Shown: positions 6,535-12,821 of the stretch, piece by piece
Layout of the letters: each line of letters begins with the position of its first letter
Position numbering within the stretch: position 1 is the first letter of the stretch
DNA from: Desulfobacteraceae bacterium
Lineage (GTDB): Bacteria; Desulfobacterota; Desulfobacteria; Desulfobacterales; Desulfobacteraceae
DNA length: 12,821 nt
NCBI GenBank assembly: GCA_022712835.1
Contig: JAFLJU010000565.1
Coordinates: 1-12,821 of the forward strand
Direction of reading: 5' to 3'
The notes under the pieces: model-generated
The model's database searches: none
The model's input: the letters and a program-made list of their open reading frames with translations, nothing else
What the model was told of the DNA's origin: nothing
Program-made: the position numbers and the translations under genes

Positions 6535-7920
6535 TTAAGTTTTGACAGGACCATAAACAACAGGTTTCTGGATACCATATTTTTTCATTTTACCGTACAG
6601 GGTGCCCCGGGCAATATCCAATGCAATGGCCGCCTGGGCCAGGTTCCAATTATTCTCAACCAGCATTTTGTTGATCAGGGTGGATTCGGTATCCGCCAAT
6701 GAACTGGAGGGCAGGGTCAACATCATTTCTTTGGTTTGTTCGACGTCCAGCAGCAGATCTGTCAAATTGCCAGGTATAATTTCGTGGCCCCGGCAAAAGA
6801 CGACGGCATATTCTATTACATTTCGGAGTTCTCTGACATTACCCGGCCAATCATGCTGCATCAATAGATTCATGGCAGCACTGGAAATACTTGTAATCTT
6901 TTTATCCAGTACGTCACAGTATCGTCCTAAAAAATAACGGGCCAGCAAAGGAATATCTGATTTTCTTTGACGTAGTGACGGCATTTGAACGGGGACCACA
7001 TTAATCCTGTAAAATAGATCTTCCCGAAAATTACCCTTTGAGATTTCAGTCTGCAAATTTTTATTGGTGGCACAGACAAAACGAAAATCAACATCTTGTG
7101 TTTCGTGGCCACCCACACGGTAGAAGGTTCCCTGCTCAAGTACCCGCAGTAGTGAAATTTGGATAGTAAGCGGGACATCCCCGATTTCATCCAGAAATAT
7201 GGTGCCGTTATTGGCAAGTTCAAAATGCCCTTTCTTTTGCTTTATTGCTCCGGTAAATGCGCCTTTCTCATGCCCGAACAGTTCACTGTTGATCAACTGT
7301 TCTGTCATGGCAGCACAGTTGACTTTTATCAGTGGACCCGTTTTTCTGGGACTGCGATGGTGGATGGCTTCCACGACCAGTTCTTTTCCTGTTCCGGTTT
7401 CCCCGGTGATTAAAACCGGTGTGTTACTATGCGACACATCGATGATACGCTGGAACATTTTCAGCATCTTGGCATCCTGGCCAATTATGTTCTCGAAACG
7501 ATTTTTTTGGCGTCTTTCTTTTCCCTTGAATTGATCTCTATCAAGGGGTGTGGTGTGGCCGGTAATTTTACAGATTTTTGTTCGAAGGGCATTAAAATCA
7601 ATGGGTTTAACCAGATAGTCCTGGGCACCGTTTTTGATGGCATTGACACCATCCTGAATAGAGCCAAATCCCGTGATACAAATTACGTCAATCCTAGGGT
7701 GGAACGTGATAATTTTTTCTAATAATTCAAAGCCATTCATTTTGGGCATATTGATATCGGTTATGACTATAGCCGGATCAAACTCTTTGATTTTTTTCAA
7801 TGCATCCAGACCATTATCGGCCGTAATAATCAAGTAAGGGTCATTCTTGAATGTCCTGCAGAAAAGAGTTTGCAGCGGTTTTTCATCTTCAACAAAGAGT
7901 ATCTTAATTTTGGAGCCCAT
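6535..7920 (-). CDS. NtrC-type sigma-54-dependent response regulator
   Basis: A 461-residue response regulator with the standard order and length of the NtrC family. The receiver domain (1-120) has acidic residues Glu11-Asp12, phospho-acceptor Asp55 in VITDINMPKMNG, Thr83 and Lys105. The AAA+ domain (about 143-375) has Walker A GETGTGKE (173-180), the sigma-54-contacting loop GAFTGA (220-225) and Walker B GTIFLDEI (239-246). A Fis-type helix-turn-helix ends the protein (about 409-450, containing NNWNLAQAAIALDIARGTLY). Phosphorylation would drive oligomerisation, ATP hydrolysis and opening of sigma-54 promoters. Every key residue is present, so it should be active. It lies between a hybrid histidine kinase, transcribed divergently, and a FapA-like gene behind a sigma-54 promoter. 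The hybrid kinase is the likely phosphate donor and the FapA-like gene the likely target, both by inference. AAGGG, ten bases before the ATG, supports the start. Confidence 0.95.
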   Translation of the reverse strand: MGSKIKILFVEDEKPLQTLFCRTFKNDPYLIITADNGLDALKKIKEFDPAIVITDINMPKMNGFELLEKIITFHPRIDVICITGFGSIQDGVNAIKNGAQDYLVKPIDFNALRTKICKITGHTTPLDRDQFKGKERRQKNRFENIIGQDAKMLKMFQRIIDVSHSNTPVLITGETGTGKELVVEAIHHRSPRKTGPLIKVNCAAMTEQLINSELFGHEKGAFTGAIKQKKGHFELANNGTIFLDEIGDVPLTIQISLLRVLEQGTFYRVGGHETQDVDFRFVCATNKNLQTEISKGNFREDLFYRINVVPVQMPSLRQRKSDIPLLARYFLGRYCDVLDKKITSISSAAMNLLMQHDWPGNVRELRNVIEYAVVFCRGHEIIPGNLTDLLLDVEQTKEMMLTLPSSSLADTESTLINKMLVENNWNLAQAAIALDIARGTLYGKMKKYGIQKPVVYGPVKT

Positions 7921-7944
7921 TCTTAATTTGCCCTTGTGGATGTT

Positions 7945-7973
7945 ATTATAATAAAAATAGATTCATTCATTAA
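7945..7973 (-). promoter_or_regulatory. Weak proximal promoter candidate of the NtrC-type gene
   Basis: On the minus strand a perfect -10 TATAAT (7945-7950) lies 17 bp from TTAATG (7968-7973), which matches only 3 of 6 bases of the -35. The start would be near 7938, leaving a leader of about 18 bases. It is weaker overall than the distal candidate at 8114-8142. Confidence 0.25.
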
Positions 7974-8113
7974 CGGTAGGTCATCCAGTTTTTAGGGTTG
8001 ATTTCGCCCTCCTCCCAAACACATGTCGACATTTAAAATTAAGATTCCCGTCTCGAAACGCGAAAATAAAAAAAGAATAGTATTTCCAGAAATTTAGAGT
8101 ATTTAATAGCAAT

Positions 8114-8142
8114 ATTAAAACATTACCGTTCTGAATTGTCAA
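8114..8142 (-). promoter_or_regulatory. Sigma-70-like promoter of the NtrC-type gene
   Basis: On the minus strand a perfect -35 TTGACA (8137-8142) is separated by 17 bp from TTTAAT (8114-8119), 5 of 6 bases of the -10 consensus. Transcription would start near 8107 and give a leader of about 187 bases that includes the palindrome ATGTCGACAT at 8023-8032. Confidence 0.5.
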
Positions 8143-8167
8143 ATTTACTTTACAATTTTGTTGGGAG

Positions 8168-8241
8168 CAAATAAACCGTCCGCTTCATGAAAACCACACA
8201 GGAGGCTTTCATGAAGCGGGCGGTTTATTTGTTATTTTTTT
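8168..8241 (+). terminator. 25-bp hairpin plus T-tract; terminator, attenuator or small RNA end
   Basis: Bases 8168-8192 pair with 8207-8231 over 25 positions. All are Watson-Crick pairs except one G-U wobble at T8179. The loop is 14 bases (8193-8206), and seven T follow at 8235-8241. This is a textbook intrinsic terminator on the + strand, but no + strand gene precedes it. It would end either a small RNA started just upstream (weak TACAAT at 8151-8156 with TTCTGA 16 bp before it) or a leader transcript of the hybrid kinase gene. The loop carries AGGAGG at 8200-8205, a perfect Shine-Dalgarno sequence. Confidence 0.65.
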
Positions 8242-8243
8242 AA
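8211..8243 (+). CDS. Possible 10-codon leader ORF inside the hairpin
   Basis: ATG 8211 begins MKRAVYLLFF and ends at a TAA (8241-8243). A perfect AGGAGG lies five bases upstream in the hairpin loop, which is ideal spacing. The start codon and most codons lie in the 3' arm of the hairpin, and the last codons use the tract of T. An in-frame ATG at 8187 would make it 18 codons but has no ribosome site. If translated, the ribosome would open the hairpin, which suits a leader-peptide control of the kinase gene 108 bases downstream. It may also be an accident of the palindrome. Confidence 0.2.
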   Translation: MKRAVYLLFF

Positions 8244-8350
8244 AAGTTATTTGTCTTGCGCTATTTAATAGAGTAATTTGGCCAGAATAGAAATTTTCAG
8301 TGCTGTGCCGAGCATTCAGATAAAATCATCAGATTTAAGGATATTAAAAA

Positions 8351-11300
8351 ATGATGAAAGATCAATCGAGTATTCAGAGTAAATTCTTAAATAAAATGCT
8401 TATTATCGTATTTGTTTTTGTGGGATTATGGAGTCTGATATGGATATATGGAGAATATGCCGATTTCAAGATCGAATCTGAATCTTTACGTTCAGAACAT
8501 GTTGATTCCCAGAAGTCATTATTAAAAAAAGAGGTTAACCGTGTTGTAAGCTACATTAATGAGATGAATTCACATGCTGATCAAACGCTTGAGATATCCC
8601 TTAAAGAACGTGTATATCAAGCCCACCAGATAGCTATAAATATTTATCAGCAAAATGTTAACAGCAAAGACCTTCCTGAGATTAAAAAAATGATTAAGGA
8701 TGCCTTACGGCCTATCCGTTTTAATCAAAATCGAGGCTATTATTTCGCAGTATCGATGGATGGTGTCAACCAACTATATCCGGCTAAACCTGAATTTGAG
8801 GGGAGCAATGTTCTTAATTTAAAAGATTCGAAGGGGGATTTTGTCATTCAGGACGAAATTAAAGTAATAGAACAACAGGGTGAGGGTTTTGTTAAGCATT
8901 TTTGGAAGAAACCCGAAAAAGAATCAAACAGAACCTATCCTAAATTATCTTTTGTAAAATATTTCAAACCATTGGATTGGTATTTAGGTACGGGTGAATA
9001 TCTTGATGAATCAAAGAAACAATTGCAAATTGAAGTTTTACAGCACCTTATAAATTTAAGATTTGAAACGGAAGGTTATTTTTTTGGAAGTACTTATCAA
9101 GGAGATTCTCTTTTTTCCAATGGTAAAATTACAGTCGGCTCTGGAAATGTCTGGGATCTTACGGATCAGAACGGTGTGAGAATTATTCAAGAACAAAAAA
9201 AAGCAGTTGAGAATCCTGAAGGTGGCTTTGTTTATTATTCTTGGAATAAATTGGAAACAGCTACCTTATCACCGAAAGTTTCATTTGTTAAAGGTGTTTC
9301 TGAGTGGGAATGGACGATAGGAGCGGGTGTCTATCTTGACACAATTGAAGATACCATTTCTAAAAACAAGGAAGGATTAATTATTGGATTCAAAAAAAAG
9401 ATTGGCCGAAGTTTTTTAATCCTTATCTGTTTACTATCTTTAATCTATTTTTGGTCTAAGCGTATTGCAAATCAACTTCAAGAAACAGTTCATACCTTTT
9501 CATCTTTTTTAACAAAGGCAAGTATAGAATCGATTGTTATCAATCCAGATGATATTCAATTAACAGAATTTAAGGAAATAGCCATATCAACAAATAAAAT
9601 GTTGGAAGATAGAAGAAAAGCTGAAAAAGAATTACGGAGGAGTGAGAAAAAACATAGAAAAATATTGGAAGGATTGAATGATGCCGCCTATCGAATGTCT
9701 TTACCTGATGGCAAATACGAGTATTTTAGTAAGGCTGCAAAAAATGTTTTTGGATATGATTCAGAAAAATGGCTAAATAATCCTCAGCTAATCCGTGAAA
9801 TAATTCACCCGGATTTTATAGACTATTTTAAGCAAAACTGGGCGGAATTAATTGATGGGAAGGTGCCGGAATCCTATGAGTATAAAATAATTGATTCTCA
9901 AGGAAATGAGAGATGGATATTTCAAACGAATACAGGAATATTCAATGACCAGGGGAAAATTATTGCTTTAGAAGGTCTTTGTCGAAATGTTACCTCGCAT
10001 AAACAGGCGGAAGAGGCCTTAAAGGAAAGTGAATTTTTATTCTCACAAATGTTTGAACAATCGACAACAAGTATGTGTCTATATAATCCACAGGGAACTA
10101 TCCTCAAAGCGAATCAAGAATTTTGTAAAATGTTCGGTGTTCAAGAAAAAACAATAATATCTGCAGGCTATAATATGTTTAAAGATCAAGCCGTAATTGA
10201 TACAGGAATTATCCCATTGTTGAGAAATATTTTCGATGAAAAGAAATCTCAAAATTGGCAGATTGATTACGATATTGATTTAGCTTCAGAATCAACAGTG
10301 ACGGCCACATCAAAAATGGGTAAAATATTTCTTGAAGCCTTTGGATATCCGGTATTGAATCACAAAGGGAATTTAGAGTATGTGGTACTTCAGCATTATG
10401 ACATCACAAAACGCAAACAAGCTAAAGAAGCACTAAAAGCAAGTGAAAATGAATACAAGTCAACCTTGGATAATTTACTCATTGGGGTGATTGTACATGC
10501 GGGTGATACAAGTATAATACTAAGCAATCCAGAGGCTACAAATATACTTGGGTTAACATATGATCAAATGTTGGGAAAAAAATCAAATGATCCAGCATGG
10601 AGCTTTATGCATGAGGATTTAACTATAATGAAAGTTAAGGATTATCCTGTAAGTAAGGTGTTTTTAACTAAGAAACCCTTATATAATTATATTCTTGGAA
10701 TCAATAGACCCGACAGAAATTATATAACCTGGGTGCTTGTCAATGCCATTCCTGTATTTTCTACCAGCAATGAATTGGAAAAAGTTATAGTGAATTTTAT
10801 AGATATATCAGATTCCAAACAAGCAGAGTTAGAAAAAGAAAACCTTGAATCTCAACTCAGGCAGGCGGCTAAAATTGAAGCTGTTGGTACTCTTGCCGGA
10901 GGGATTGCCCACGACTTTAATAATATTTTAGGAATTATTATTGGCAACACTGAATTAGCCATTGATGACGTTCCTGATTGGAACCCGGCAAGACAAAACC
11001 TAAATGAAATAAAGACTGCCAGCCTTCGAGCAAGAGACGTAGTAAGGCAACTCTTAAGTTTTAGCCGTAAAACTGAGCAGAAAAAAAGACCGTCCAGAAT
11101 TGATAATATTATCAAAGAATCTGTCCAGCTGCTGCGAGCCTCAATACCATCTTCGGTTGAACTTCGTTCAAATATTGTTAATGATTTACAACCCATAATG
11201 GCTGATCCAACCCAGATTCATCAGGTTGTAATTAATTTGTGCACCAATGCCGCACATGCCATGGAAGAGAACGGCGGTATTCTGGAAGTTAATTTAACAC

Positions 11301-11992
11301 AGATTGAAATAGATGAGCCATCATCCTACAAATTTTCTCAAGCCAGCCCCGGTTTATATATTCAGTTGACTGTTAGTGATACGGGTCATGGTATTGACCC
11401 CATGGTAGAGGATCGGATATTCGACCCCTATTTTACAACAAAAGAGACCGATAAAGGAACAGGGATCGGTTTGTCAGTAGTGCATGGGATTGTGAAAAAT
11501 CACGATGGTGCAATTATTGTAGATAGCCAACTCAATATAGGAACCACTATAAAAGTGATGTTTCCTGTTATAGAAGAAAAATACATCGAAGAAAAAAAAG
11601 CTTCTGGAGAACTGTTAATGGGAAATGAAAATGTGCTTTTTGTCGATGATGAAAAAGCCTTGCTAAAAATTGGAAAGCAGATTCTTGAAAGGCTTGGCTA
11701 TAGAGTTCAAACCAACACCAATCCAGTGGAAGCTTTGGAACAATTTCGTTCAAATCCGAATATGTTTGATTTAGTAATTACAGACATGACAATGCCCCAG
11801 ATGACTGGAGACAAATTTGCTAGGGAAATTTTAAAAATACAGCCTGACATACCGATTATTTTATGTACTGGCTATAGCGATAAAATGAGCCGCGAAAGTG
11901 CTAAAAAAATTGGTATAAGAAAGTACATTGAAAAACCACTAAATACAAATGAATTGTCCACTGCCATCCGTAAAATTTTGGATAAAAAATGA
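8351..11992 (+). CDS. Cache-PAS hybrid sensor histidine kinase with receiver domain
   Basis: A 1213-residue membrane hybrid kinase. Order: cytoplasmic start, membrane helix about 16-33, an extracytoplasmic sensor of two related Cache-type halves (about 87-220, with GYYFAVSMDG from 129 and WYLGTGEYLDE from 210; about 240-331, with GYFFGS from 242 and WTIGAGVYLD from 321), and a second membrane helix at about 354-370. Three PAS domains follow (about 435-555, 558-690 and 697-825), then HisKA with His854 in AGGIAHDFNN, and an ATPase domain with Asn966, DTGHGID from 1010, YFTTK and GTGIGL. The C-terminal receiver has Asp1099-Asp1100, phospho-acceptor Asp1145 and Lys1195. All catalytic residues are present. 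Cache domains usually bind small molecules such as carboxylates or amino acids; the ligand here is unknown. It is divergent from the NtrC-type gene, a probable partner. AAGGA nine bases before ATG 8351 favours that start over ATG 8354. Confidence 0.95.
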   Translation: MMKDQSSIQSKFLNKMLIIVFVFVGLWSLIWIYGEYADFKIESESLRSEHVDSQKSLLKKEVNRVVSYINEMNSHADQTLEISLKERVYQAHQIAINIYQQNVNSKDLPEIKKMIKDALRPIRFNQNRGYYFAVSMDGVNQLYPAKPEFEGSNVLNLKDSKGDFVIQDEIKVIEQQGEGFVKHFWKKPEKESNRTYPKLSFVKYFKPLDWYLGTGEYLDESKKQLQIEVLQHLINLRFETEGYFFGSTYQGDSLFSNGKITVGSGNVWDLTDQNGVRIIQEQKKAVENPEGGFVYYSWNKLETATLSPKVSFVKGVSEWEWTIGAGVYLDTIEDTISKNKEGLIIGFKKKIGRSFLILICLLSLIYFWSKRIANQLQETVHTFSSFLTKASIESIVINPDDIQLTEFKEIAISTNKMLEDRRKAEKELRRSEKKHRKILEGLNDAAYRMSLPDGKYEYFSKAAKNVFGYDSEKWLNNPQLIREIIHPDFIDYFKQNWAELIDGKVPESYEYKIIDSQGNERWIFQTNTGIFNDQGKIIALEGLCRNVTSHKQAEEALKESEFLFSQMFEQSTTSMCLYNPQGTILKANQEFCKMFGVQEKTIISAGYNMFKDQAVIDTGIIPLLRNIFDEKKSQNWQIDYDIDLASESTVTATSKMGKIFLEAFGYPVLNHKGNLEYVVLQHYDITKRKQAKEALKASENEYKSTLDNLLIGVIVHAGDTSIILSNPEATNILGLTYDQMLGKKSNDPAWSFMHEDLTIMKVKDYPVSKVFLTKKPLYNYILGINRPDRNYITWVLVNAIPVFSTSNELEKVIVNFIDISDSKQAELEKENLESQLRQAAKIEAVGTLAGGIAHDFNNILGIIIGNTELAIDDVPDWNPARQNLNEIKTASLRARDVVRQLLSFSRKTEQKKRPSRIDNIIKESVQLLRASIPSSVELRSNIVNDLQPIMADPTQIHQVVINLCTNAAHAMEENGGILEVNLTQIEIDEPSSYKFSQASPGLYIQLTVSDTGHGIDPMVEDRIFDPYFTTKETDKGTGIGLSVVHGIVKNHDGAIIVDSQLNIGTTIKVMFPVIEEKYIEEKKASGELLMGNENVLFVDDEKALLKIGKQILERLGYRVQTNTNPVEALEQFRSNPNMFDLVITDMTMPQMTGDKFAREILKIQPDIPIILCTGYSDKMSRESAKKIGIRKYIEKPLNTNELSTAIRKILDKK

Positions 11993-12096
11993 CTATCCGA
12001 AACGCTATTGTAAAGACTCAGTCCTGACGAAATTTTTTGAAACCATTATACATATGGAAGATGGGAGATTTTTCTCAAATCCTCTGGTTTAAATTT

Positions 12097-12127
12097 TTGA
12101 GACAATATTAATACAATATTGCCTCAA
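12097..12127. repeat. Imperfect 31-base dyad
   Basis: TTGAG-A-CAATATT, a 5-base centre, then AATATTG-C-CTCAA: twelve pairs with one A-C mismatch. It could form the first hairpin of a tandem terminator for the hybrid kinase gene. Alternatively it is a protein-binding site, since its centre is about 118 bases upstream of the start predicted for the sigma-54-like site near the hemerythrin gene. Confidence 0.4.
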
Positions 12128-12131
12128 TCCT

Positions 12132-12164
12132 ATGTGTATCATCTTGGACACATTTTTTTTCTTT
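12132..12164 (+). terminator. Intrinsic terminator of the hybrid kinase gene
   Basis: ATGTGT (12132-12137) pairs with ACACAT (12148-12153) around a 10-base loop, followed by eight T (12153-12160) and then CTTTT. The stem is short and AT-rich but the tract of T is long. It lies 140 bases after the stop of the hybrid kinase gene and separates it from the hemerythrin gene. Confidence 0.5.
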
Positions 12165-12203
12165 TAGGACTCAATCCCTTTAAAATAGGGGACGTTTGCT
12201 GAT

Positions 12204-12219
12204 TGGCATAAATCTTGTA
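12204..12219 (+). promoter_or_regulatory. Degenerate sigma-54-like site before bacteriohemerythrin
   Basis: TGGCATAAATCTTGTA keeps the GG of the -24 element, the TTG of the -12 element and the correct 12-base spacing. It lacks the important C of the -12 GC doublet and the sixth base of TGGCAC. A start near 12230 would give a leader of about 95 bases, similar to the FapA-like gene. The loss of the GC makes activity uncertain. Confidence 0.3.
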
Positions 12220-12325
12220 AACATGGAAGATTCGAGAGCTTGAAATAAAGCTTAAAAAGAGCAATCGATACTTAAAAAAGATGTATCAGATAAAAGATTA
12301 ATAATTATAAGGGGATAAACAAAAG

Positions 12326-12754
12326 ATGAAAGAAATCACATGGACGAATGATTTGTTTGTTGGAATAGAACTTATTGACGAACAACATAAAATGTTGATT
12401 AAACATCTCAACAACTTGAGCCAATCATTGGAATCGCATCAGGGACCCGCAAAGATTGCAACAACGCTCAATTTTCTGATTGACTATACTCATTTTCATT
12501 TCACTGCCGAAGAAAAACATATGGTAGCAAATGATTACCCAGAATTGGAAAATCACAAGAAAATGCATGAAGCATTCAGGACATCTTTAACCAACATTGA
12601 AGAGGACTTTGAGGAAGACGGTGCTACGCAATCGCTTGCCGATTCCATTGACACTCTTTTGGTTAAATGGCTTTTTGAGCATATCCGTGAGGTTGATGTC
12701 GCGTTTGGGAAATTTTTGAAAAAGAATGGGGTTGAAATACCCCAGGAAAGCTAA
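12326..12754 (+). CDS. Bacteriohemerythrin
   Basis: A 142-residue single-domain hemerythrin, the usual length for the bacterial family, which binds O2 reversibly at a non-haem di-iron centre in a four-helix bundle. All seven expected iron ligands can be placed: His21 (IDEQH), His58 and Glu62 (HFTAEE), His77 and His81 (NHKKMH), His119 and Asp124 (WLFEHIREVD). It has no signal peptide or membrane segment, so it should be cytoplasmic. In anaerobes such proteins are thought to bind or deliver oxygen, protecting oxygen-sensitive enzymes or feeding sensors and oxidases; the precise job here is unknown. AAGGGG at 12309-12314, eleven bases before the ATG, is the likely ribosome site. The gene is apparently transcribed alone, after the terminator of the hybrid kinase gene. 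Confidence 0.93.
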   Translation: MKEITWTNDLFVGIELIDEQHKMLIKHLNNLSQSLESHQGPAKIATTLNFLIDYTHFHFTAEEKHMVANDYPELENHKKMHEAFRTSLTNIEEDFEEDGATQSLADSIDTLLVKWLFEHIREVDVAFGKFLKKNGVEIPQES

Positions 12755-12767
12755 CTATTTTTTTTCA

Positions 12768-12814
12768 ACCAACTGCAAGGTGTGGTGATAAAAATTTTCC
12801 ATCGTGCAGTTGGT
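12768..12814. repeat. Inverted repeat after bacteriohemerythrin, at window end
   Basis: ACCAACTGCA (12768-12777) is perfectly inverted as TGCAGTTGGT (12805-12814) with 27 bases between. Eight T (12758-12765) precede the first arm rather than following the second, so a terminator for the hemerythrin gene would need a tract of T beyond the window. A smaller hairpin, TGGGGT/ACCCCA at 12727-12744, lies within the end of the gene, 13 bases before the T run, and is an alternative terminator. Confidence 0.45.
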
Positions 12815-12821
12815 AACCATT

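Larger units (their letters stand above)
7921..8350. other. 430-base divergent intergenic region
   Basis: This region lies between the divergent NtrC-type and hybrid kinase genes. It holds two possible minus-strand promoters (7945-7973 and 8114-8142), a 10-bp palindrome ATGTCGACAT (8023-8032), and a long hairpin with a tract of T (8168-8241) facing the kinase. Nothing clear was seen between 8242 and 8330 except AT-rich DNA. I found no convincing promoter for the kinase there. The kinase ribosome site is AAGGA at 8337-8341. Confidence 0.6.
11993..12325. other. 333-base intergenic region before bacteriohemerythrin
   Basis: No protein gene was found. It contains a dyad (12097-12127), a terminator (12132-12164), three copies of CTCARTCC (12017-12024, 12123-12130, 12170-12177) and a degenerate sigma-54-like site (12204-12219). 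The short perfect repeat GAGA-TTTT-TCTC lies at 12065-12076. The last 100 bases are purine- and A-rich and act as leader for the hemerythrin gene. Confidence 0.6.

Noticed and set aside
6471..6538. AGGAGG followed by a 16-codon ORF on the + strand
   Set aside because: Good ribosome site, but the ATG at ideal spacing (6480) stops after two codons; the longer frame is 11 bases away, very short, and overlaps the end of the NtrC-type gene.
6602..7722. Several + strand frames opposite the NtrC-type gene
   Set aside because: All lie within a gene with complete receiver, AAA+ and HTH motifs; the translations are not protein-like.
12102..12120. ACAATATT repeated at an 11-base period as an iteron or CRISPR-like repeat
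   Set aside because: Only two copies, and they are explained by the dyad at 12097-12127.

Overview
The window looks like chromosomal DNA from an anaerobic, signalling-rich deltaproteobacterium, most likely a member of the Desulfobacterales (Desulfobacter or Desulfobacula type). That is inferred from the gene mix: a kinase with an AHEINTP-type H-box, a Cache-PAS hybrid kinase, an NtrC-type sigma-54 activator, a long FapA/DUF342 protein and a bacteriohemerythrin, on moderately AT-rich DNA. No rRNA, tRNA, CRISPR array, intact mobile element or phage gene is visible, so the assignment rests on family resemblance only.

Layout. Bases 3-1613 (+) hold the 3' part of a membrane sensor histidine kinase whose beginning lies outside the window. 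A less AT-rich block follows: an orphan phosphoribosyltransferase-like gene (1811-2794, +), converging tail to tail with a TerB-like gene (2858-3256, -). The conserved TerB C-terminus has been pushed out of frame by one extra base. Bases 3257-3543 carry the TerB promoter, an inverted repeat and what looks like a decayed coding fragment. An AT-rich FapA/DUF342 gene (3544-5997, -) comes next, preceded by a 537-base gap with a very good sigma-54 promoter. Upstream of that gap lies the NtrC-type activator (6535-7920, -). A 430-base divergent intergenic region separates it from a 1213-residue Cache-PAS hybrid histidine kinase (8351-11992, +). That region contains a 25-bp terminator-like hairpin with a Shine-Dalgarno sequence in its loop. 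After a terminator region and a weaker sigma-54-like site comes a bacteriohemerythrin (12326-12754, +).

How the genes may work together. The centre of the window (3544-11992) reads as one signalling unit. The dual-Cache hybrid kinase would sense an extracytoplasmic small molecule, and the adjacent NtrC-type regulator would turn phosphorylation into sigma-54-dependent transcription. The FapA-like gene behind the -24/-12 promoter is the obvious target, and a dyad about 116 bases upstream of the predicted transcription start is a possible activator site. The bacteriohemerythrin has a degenerate -24/-12 match and could be a second target. The partner assignments are inference; the promoter, domains and catalytic residues are read from the sequence. 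The most unusual items are the hairpin with the embedded 10-codon reading frame, the frameshifted TerB gene, the sigma-54/FapA link and the phosphoribosyltransferase-like protein with an altered PRPP loop.
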